From Zygnema cylindricum (Eukaryota; Streptophyta; Zygnematophyceae; Zygnematales; Zygnemataceae), in NCBI GenBank assembly GCA_037447655.1, contig JBBHKE010002706.1, positions 436,001-500,000 of the forward strand: a stretch of DNA of 64,000 nucleotides. Direction: 5' to 3'. Shown here piece after piece: positions 58,149 through 64,000 of this stretch. Within the stretch, counting starts at the first letter, position 1, and every line of letters begins with the position of its first letter. The position numbers were made by a program, and so were the translations under genes. The notes under the pieces were generated by a model. That model saw only the letters and a program-made list of their open reading frames with translations, did not search any database and was not told the origin of the DNA.

Positions 58149-58367
58149 ACACCGTGTATCGCTATTAGTGTTAATGTTTTTTTCGGCAGTTAAAACATCT
58201 TTTCTCCGTACATACTTGTCCGATTTTCAATTTGAGACCGCCAATCGGAAGCTGATAATCTCATCTTTCTGTCACAATCGTCAGATTTACAATCCGACAA
58301 CCGTGTACGGGAAAAAGATGTGTTAAGCGACGAAAAAAACATTAGCACTAACAGCGATTCACGGTGT
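58149..58367. mobile_element. MITE with ACACCGTGTATCGCTATTAG ends (copy B)
   Basis: Orthologous to the copy at 42,564-42,779, lying about 440 bases upstream of the LRR gene start. Both duplicates keep it. Confidence 0.75.
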
Positions 58368-58424
58368 GTACTGTTCTTTTATTCTCAAATTAAATGACGC
58401 GGGATAAAATAAAAATTTACAGTT

Positions 58425-58680
58425 TCGCACGTGCATATCTAAGATTTTTTATTTTTTTGTGTGTCTTTTCAACGGCGTAGAATCGTCTCTCACTCATTCA
58501 TACGATCCGCTTCTGTTGTTTCATTAAATACAGTGCGTGTCACTGGAGCGCAATAAAATAACCGTTTCACACGTGTGCGTTATAAAATAGATCGACATTG
58601 ATTTTCCGGCATGTGAAACCGCTTTGTTCCTTTTTCGACTTGTACAGTTTTGTCGCACGTGCGAATAAAATAGAGTGGAG
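58425..58680 (+). promoter_or_regulatory. candidate LRR-gene upstream region with CACGTG-type motifs
   Basis: Contains TTTCGCACGTGCA (58,424), TTTCACACGTGTG (58,567) and TCGCACGTGCGA (58,654). The equivalent positions upstream of the copy-A exon are also rich in these motifs (for example 42,835, 42,970 and 43,053). CACGTG is the plant G-box core. No TATA box or start site could be fixed. Confidence 0.35.
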
Positions 58681-58810
58681 CGACGTCACAGCTTTAACCA
58701 ACGCTCCTCGATCCTCGATCCTCGATCCGAACGACTTAAAAATTTAAAATTAAATCTTCCAAAACATTTAAAACCTTCGGCGTCCCTTTCGACTCTGCTA
58801 GGGAGTAGCC

Positions 58811-58925
58811 ATGGCGGCCATCATCGTCACCACGGTCACAACATTGATTTTAGCGTGCCACGTGGCACTCGTCATGGGATACAGTAATCCATATCCAGAT
58901 CCTCCAGAAATGTGGGAGTCAGATA
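58811..58925 (+). CDS. LRR gene exon 1: signal peptide
   Basis: Encodes MAAIIVTTVTTLILACHVAL, then VMGYSNPYPDPPEMWESD plus one base, ending at a GTACGT donor. The short N-region, the long hydrophobic core and the likely cleavage after VMG fit a secretory signal. The copy-A version is two codons-plus longer after the cleavage region but is otherwise colinear. Confidence 0.8.
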
Positions 58926-61900
58926 GTACGTTTGCCCCTCCTTAACCATGTCTTCACACGTGGGAAATCCCATTCCCACGTGGGAAATCTCATTCACACG
59001 TGGGAAATCCATTCACACGTGGGAATTCCATTCACACATGGGAAATCTCATTCACACGTGGGAAATCCCTTCGCACGTGGGAAACCCCTTCACACGTGGG
59101 AAATCTTCTAAGGCATGCAAAAAACATCGCTCTGATTTGCTCCCCTGTCGCTTCTGCCGTTCCTCCCCTCCTTCCCCCTCCTTGATTTGCCGTTCAAGTC
59201 TTGGCTCGTAGGAAATCTATTCACATGTGCAAAATATCGGTCTGATTAGCTCCCCTGAGGCTCGTCTCTCTGTCGCTCCTTGTCGTGACTCGTCTCACTT
59301 TCTGTCGTTACTTGTGTCACTTTCTGTCGTGACTTGTGTCACTTTCTGTCGTGACTTGTGTCACTTTCTGTCGTGACTTGTGTCACTTTCTGTCGTGACT
59401 TGTGTCACTTTCTGTCGTGACTCGTGTCACTTCTTGTCGTGACTTGTGCTGCAGGGTTGGCGCTGGAGGCGGTGAGGGACGCCATAAAGAACCCGGAGAA
59501 CTTTCCGGGCATCGATTGCTCCCTCGGATCGTACGAATACGACCCCGAAGTTGGTCGCCCCAGTTTTTTCTGCGACGAATCCGGTCGAGTGACAGAAATG
59601 TGAGCGACAATCGCTGCGTGCACTCTTTCCTGTTCACCAATTTGCAATAGAGGGAGGGAGGGAGGGAGGGAGGAAGGGAGGGAGGGAGGAAGGGAGGGAG
59701 GAAATAACAAGATTGTACGCACTTGATGGCTTATTAAATGTTATTCACCGAATTAAGTGCTAAGGTAATTAGCACTGAAGTACTTCCTGCATAATGCGCA
59801 CCAAATTGCGAACTAAAAAACCTCTTTTCATGAATTCGCATTGGTTTACATAATGAAAAAAATCTGTATTACCAAATACGCACTAAATTGGGTACTGAAT
59901 GTAACGCACTGGAGCACGTTTTGCATAATGCGCACTGAATTATAAACTAAATATAAGCACTAATTTCGGGGTAATAGGCTTGATGCACTCTCCGCTGCCT
60001 TTGGCCGCTTTGAGGCGGTGGCGAGGCTGGGGGGAAGCGGGCCTTTAGGGGAAGACAAGACAAAGGAGTGGGAAGGAGGAGAGAAACTGAATGAAAGGTT
60101 TCACTTAATGACATATCAAAGGGGATTTGGGTTTTTAGGGGAAGACAAGCGGAAGGAGAGGGAAAGGGGGGAGGTGGAATGGAAGGTCTCACTTGTCAGC
60201 CTATGGATGGGGGTTGCAGAAATCTCTCCGGAAAAAAATTGCGTGGTAGTATCGCGAAAGAGATTGGCGATCTCACAGCACTGGAAAGTTTGTGAGTGTA
60301 CACGGAAAGATGGGATGCACCTCACATGCCGAAAAACGAGAAAAAAAGAAAATAGTGTTACCTTTGTATTATTCGCCTCAAGTACTAGTTGTTTGGATGG
60401 TAACGGGCAAAGGTGGAGGGGGTTGGGGGAAAAGGGAGAGTCATTATTCTCATTGGTGTTTGAATAACTGTTTGTGCATACTTGAAGAATGTCAAACATT
60501 GGATGAGTAAATAAAAAACGTCAAGTTCTATATCTTCAAATTCAATGTTACTTTCAAATTTCCTTTCCATTTTTGGAGACGTGGGGTTATGATTTGAGAC
60601 ATCATAAAATCAGTTAGATCAGAAGAATGATCTGTCACGTGTCGTTTGAAAAACATGTGAGAAAGATCAAATATATATATGCATGCATATCTTTTCCATG
60701 TTGTGAACCCGGTCTTGTAAGGATGCAAGAGAGGATGTGCAATGCTTGTCTTAAAAGCTTAAAAAAATCCATTTGGAGCTTATGATTTATGTAATAGCCA
60801 AGTGCGATGTAAGGTAATTTTAATGATAGTGTGTTAAATTTGCAGATTTTAGGTTATTTATTCAGTGCTTGTTGAATTCAAGGTAATCGGGTCAACGGAA
60901 GACATCTTTTATACTCAACATTTGTCTAGGTGTTAGAGCCGATTCATGATTGTTGTCTCATTTGGAAATATATTCTAGTGTAGAATTGTAGTTTGTCGTT
61001 AGTGGGATAAGATTAAGTGCGTTCAGATACCTTTTGAAGTTGTAGTTGTGGAACTTCATATATTAGATCTGAATACACTTTTATAAAATGTAGACCTATC
61101 AGTTGAATATTTAATTTAGTTCTATTTGATACTTTCTTGTTGTGCTTACGAAGTTGAGGAATGTCAATGCCCAACGGTCTTAATGATGGATACGTGATGC
61201 CACAGACATCTACATAACAACATTTTCAGTGGAAGCATTCCAACGTCCATCGATCAGCTCACATCTCTTGTATACATGTAAGACAGAACAAGACTACAAT
61301 ATTTAAAAAAATTGAAATCTTGATATGAGTCATAAGACATAAATTTTAGGGGAGTGCGGCTTGGGAGTGAAGGTGGGAAACCGAATGGGATAGGTCTTTG
61401 AAGCAGCCATGTTTTAATGTTTTACATCAGAGATTTTTTTTTTTCAGCATGTGCGAGTGCATTGTTGGATAATAAAGCTTCAATGTGTTTCTTTAAGAAA
61501 TCAAAATAATTTAAAATTTTAGTCGACATTCACTAAAATACTTTTGGGTGGTTTGTTGGTGGACATCTATGATATCATAGAGATCTATCTTACAACCAGC
61601 TGAGTGGAAGCATTCCACCGTCCATCAATCAACTGACTGCCCTCAATGTTTTGTAAGACGCATTTTCTACCAAATGAATAAAAAATTAATAATGGTATTT
61701 TAAATAATCTTGACCATTTTAATGGGTACGGAGGGAAGGCTATGCTTTACAAGTAGGCGAAAGTTCCGGTAAAAGGAATTGTTTTGAGTTTTTAAAATCG
61801 CAAGATGCACCGAAAAGCTAATGTTTCAAATTTTCCAATCATTTTTGTACCTTAAATTGTTTGTAGAAAATGTTTCATGTTTGGTAATGTGTTTGTTCAA

Positions 61901-63658
61901 AAAATCATTTTTTATACTTAAGTAAATTTCCTTACGGCATTTGGGAGGCTGAGCATGGGAATGTGTTATGTTGCAGGACTTTAAGTTCAAACCGGTTGAC
62001 TGGAAGCATTCCATCATCCATCATTGAACTGACATCCCTCCAAGAGCTGTAAGATACATTATCTACCAGGTGAAAAGCTATGAACAATGTGATCTACAAG
62101 TGTTAATAATTGATAATAATCATTGTAAATGAACTTAATCCTCATAAACAGTTAATTAGTAATAATTAACAGTTGTAAGTAAGATGTACTAAAGTCAATA
62201 GAAAATAGTAGGAATTAAGATGTAATAATGTTAATAATAGTAATAATGTAATAAGAAAATAACAATAACAGTAAAAATGATAGTTATGAGAATTAACTAT
62301 AATAATTCTTAATTATAACAAAAAAGAAATAAATACCGAAATAAGGTTTAGGAAAGACTAAACACCCTTATTATTAATAGCAATGAAGAAATAAAAACTG
62401 CAATTAGTAATATACAAGGATTTACACACTTAATAAAAATAGCAAATAATGATAATCTGTAATTCATGATGTTGTTTTTCTAAGTGTGTGGCGAGAAAAT
62501 CACAATCTATACTTAGGCGGGCTTTTGGATTTAAGCAATAAATAGTGAAAAAGGACCAGCAAAATAATTAAAATATATTTAGAGCCAATTTCTTGATATT
62601 TTCATGTTCAATGCAATACTGAGGTGCAATGCAATCCTCTTTGTGTTAGTTGCAACAAAAATACAATTTAGAAATTATATTTTTTAGGGTGGAAAATGCT
62701 ATCTTGGGTTATTGAATTGCCATGTGTTTGTCAAGAAATCATATATGTACACGTAAAATTTTGTGCATGTGCAACTAAATGTCGACATTGACTAGAGTAT
62801 TTGGGGAGTGTGAAGGGTTACAGATATCTGGATAATAACCAATTGCAAGGAAGCATTCCATCGTCAATTGGTCAACTGGACCTTACAGCGTTGTATGATA
62901 TATTATCTATCAGATGAAAAACTATTATTTGGATAATTAATTGGATCGACAAATGTTATTAATTGATAAAAATCATTATAAGTAGAACATAATCATCATA
63001 AATTGTTAATTAGTTGGAATCAACAACAATAATGATGATTTAATAATGCGAATAAACATCAATAATAGTAATAATAGTAATAATAGTGATAAGAGTAATA
63101 ATTGTAATAATAGTAATAACAAACAAAAGATAGTAGAAATGAATAACTAAAATAAAATCTAATCATAGTAATAAAAAATGCAATAATAAATTATATAAAT
63201 ACTTAATGGTAAAAAAAAATAATCAAAAATAGAAAAACATGTTTTTAAAGTTTCTTTGCGTCAAAGACATCTTCAATCCACATATAGGGTCGTTATTTGG
63301 AGGGGTAAGCTGGTGGTCTAAGGTCAAATAAGAAAAGCTAAGGAATTATTTTTTTATCCAAAATCAATCTTGTTTGTTCTTGTTCAATGTCAGACGGAGG
63401 TGGAGTGCAATAATTTTGAGTTAGTTGCAACAAAACATAACACAGTCTATTTTCCTACACTAGAAAATGCAATGTTGGGTTATTGAAACTATGGTGTGTT
63501 GTCAAGATATTCACACAAAAATTCTTTACATGAACATTTGAATGTCGACCTTGACTAAACGACTTGGGGAGGTTGAATGGTCACAGATTTCTGAACAACA
63601 ACAAATTGAGTGGAGGCATTCCATCATCCATCGGTAATCTGACGTCCCTTGTCAGCTT
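58811..63658 (+). CDS. LRR receptor-like gene, 5' part, at least 7 exons, runs off window
   Basis: Reconstructed by eye from splice sites and frame. Exons: 58,811-58,925 (signal peptide), 59,455-59,599 (LRR N-terminal cap), then single-LRR exons 61,206-61,277, 61,581-61,652, 61,977-62,048, 62,824-62,892 and 63,587-63,658. All introns are GT-AG. The first is phase 1; all others are phase 2. The spliced product would be a secreted or membrane-anchored extracellular LRR protein of the plant type (LxxNxLSGSIPSSIxxLTSL). Kinase, transmembrane or further LRR exons would lie beyond the window, so receptor kinase versus receptor-like protein is open. The promoter and exon 1 lie in the segmental duplication; the body is unique here. 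No stop occurs in any exon. Confidence 0.8.
58945..59110 (+). repeat. minisatellite with CACGTGGGAAATCC units (copy B, intron 1)
   Basis: About nine units of TTCACACGTGGGAAATCC. The same array in copy A has about twice as many units. Confidence 0.9.
59275..59445 (+). repeat. 22-bp minisatellite, TGTCGTGACTTGTGTCACTT family (copy B, intron 1)
   Basis: About eight units reaching to within about ten bases of the exon 2 acceptor (CTGCAG at 59,449-59,454), so the array forms the 3' end of intron 1. Confidence 0.9.
59455..59599 (+). CDS. LRR gene exon 2: LRR N-terminal cap
   Basis: 145 bases, preceded by CTGCAG and followed by GTGAGC. Encodes LALEAVRDAIKNPENFPGID, then a Cys, then GSYEYDPEVGRPSFFCDESG and RVTE. 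The spacing of the two cysteines and the closing GRVTE fit plant LRRNT_2 caps. It enters in phase 1 from exon 1 and leaves in phase 2 to complete Ile with the first LRR exon. Confidence 0.8.
59651..59703 (+). repeat. (GGGA)n tract in intron 2, G-quadruplex-prone
   Basis: Runs of GGGAGGGAGGGAGGGAGGGA with occasional GGAA interruptions, giving more than four GGG runs with one-base loops on the sense strand, about 50 bases after the exon 2 donor. Confidence 0.85.
61206..61277 (+). CDS. LRR gene exon 3: LRR unit 1
   Basis: 72 bases after CCACAG and before GTAAGA. Encodes HLHNNIFSGSIPTSIDQLTS, then LVY. Phase 2 in and out. Intron 2 (59,600-61,205) has no other LRR-like exon that I could find. Confidence 0.85.
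61581..61652 (+). CDS. LRR gene exon 4: LRR unit 2
   Basis: 72 bases after ATCATAG and before GTAAGA. Encodes DLSYNQLSGSIPPSINQLTA, then LNV. Phase 2. Confidence 0.85.
61977..62048 (+). CDS. LRR gene exon 5: LRR unit 3
   Basis: 72 bases after GTTGCAG and before GTAAGA. Encodes TLSSNRLTGSIPSSIIELTS, then LQE. Phase 2. Confidence 0.85.
62824..62892 (+). CDS. LRR gene exon 6: LRR unit 4 (one codon short)
   Basis: 69 bases after GGTTACAG and before GTATGA. Encodes YLDNNQLQGSIPSSIGQLDL, then TA. One codon is missing near the end compared with its neighbours, but frame and phase are kept. The flanking introns contain AATAATAGT-type microsatellites. Confidence 0.75.
63587..63658 (+). CDS. LRR gene exon 7: LRR unit 5
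   Basis: 72 bases after GGTCACAG and before GTAAGT. Encodes FLNNNKLSGGIPSSIGNLTS, then LVS. It is the last LRR exon visible; 63,659-64,000 appears to be intron. Confidence 0.85.
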
Positions 63659-64000
63659 GTAAGTAACACTAACCACCAAATTTTTAAATATATGATAATG
63701 ATATCTAAAAGGAAAAATGGCCAATATAAAAGTGGGAGAAACACTGAAAATAAGGGAAAGTTATGGTAAAACTAAAGTTTCCTTTAAAGTTTTAATATCA
63801 CCGAAAGACAATGAAAAACTAAAGTTTTCTAAATATTTCAAACCAAAATATATATTTCTTTCCAATTCATAGGGGTGCAGGTGGATGTTGTGTGATGCGT
63901 TGAATTTATTTATGTGATACCCGAACTAATATACCACTTTTTTCAACATTTTTTTTTAAAATTTCGACAGGTAAATTATGAAATTTTAACAAGTTGAAGA

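Larger units (their letters stand above)
50425..59445 (+). repeat. segmental duplication, copy B
   Basis: Partner of 38,945-44,050 in direct orientation. It is enlarged by a Harbinger-like element (51,549-52,498), a LINE (about 52,728-56,228) and a small MITE (57,519-57,725). Removing these leaves a colinear match to copy A. Confidence 0.85.

Noticed and set aside
59947-60499. Open frames of 127-149 aa on both strands within intron 2 of the LRR gene
   Set aside because: They contain a locally duplicated GGGGAAGACAAG-type segment with no recognisable domain, overlap each other on opposite strands, and fall inside an intron whose removal gives a perfect in-frame LRR join.

Overview
The window is eukaryotic nuclear DNA: AT-rich, gene-poor and dominated by transposable elements, with GT-AG introns and long non-coding stretches. 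A plant-type leucine-rich-repeat (LRR) gene made of 72-base exons, Copia-type retroelements and BED/DUF659-type hAT fragments point to a streptophyte plant or an alga. Some families here (the pogo-like DDE transposase, the endonuclease-domain LINE) also occur in stramenopiles, so the lineage is left open. No rRNA gene, no convincing functional tRNA and no CRISPR array were seen.

Layout. 0.2-2.5 kb: an intact 773-aa pogo-like DDE transposase with a Gly/Gln/Ile repeat region. 2.5-4.3 kb: pyrimidine tracts. 4.4-6.3 kb: a Copia integrase remnant and a truncated LINE. 7.2-8.1 kb: a Harbinger-like non-autonomous element. 9.0-13.6 kb: two overlapping fragments of one hAT transposase, one with a doubled BED finger. 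13.9-16.4 kb: a foldback element with roughly 1-kb arms. 19.1-23.9 kb: a decayed, intron-containing relative of the first transposase, with an unrecognised ORF inside its largest intron. 25.5-26.5 kb: a second type of foldback element. 28.0-28.9 kb: a TIR element. 29.9-30.3 kb: a 60-bp tandem repeat. 31.5-36.4 kb: a large composite foldback element with an internally deleted Copia element inside. 37.1-39.4 kb: a longer Harbinger-like element. 44.3-47.5 kb: a decayed Copia element.

A direct segmental duplication joins copy A (about 38.9-44.05 kb) to copy B (about 50.4-59.45 kb). The copies differ by clean insertions: a Harbinger-like element and a full-length LINE (1108-aa ORF: zinc finger, reverse transcriptase, restriction-like endonuclease) in B, and small MITEs in each. 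Each copy ends with the promoter, signal-peptide exon and repeat-filled first intron of an LRR gene. Only copy B continues into the gene body: an LRR N-terminal cap exon (59,455-59,599) and at least five single-LRR exons (61,206-63,658). All are joined in frame by GT-AG introns, and the gene runs off the right edge. This is the only plausible host protein-coding gene recognised; copy A is an orphan promoter plus first exon.
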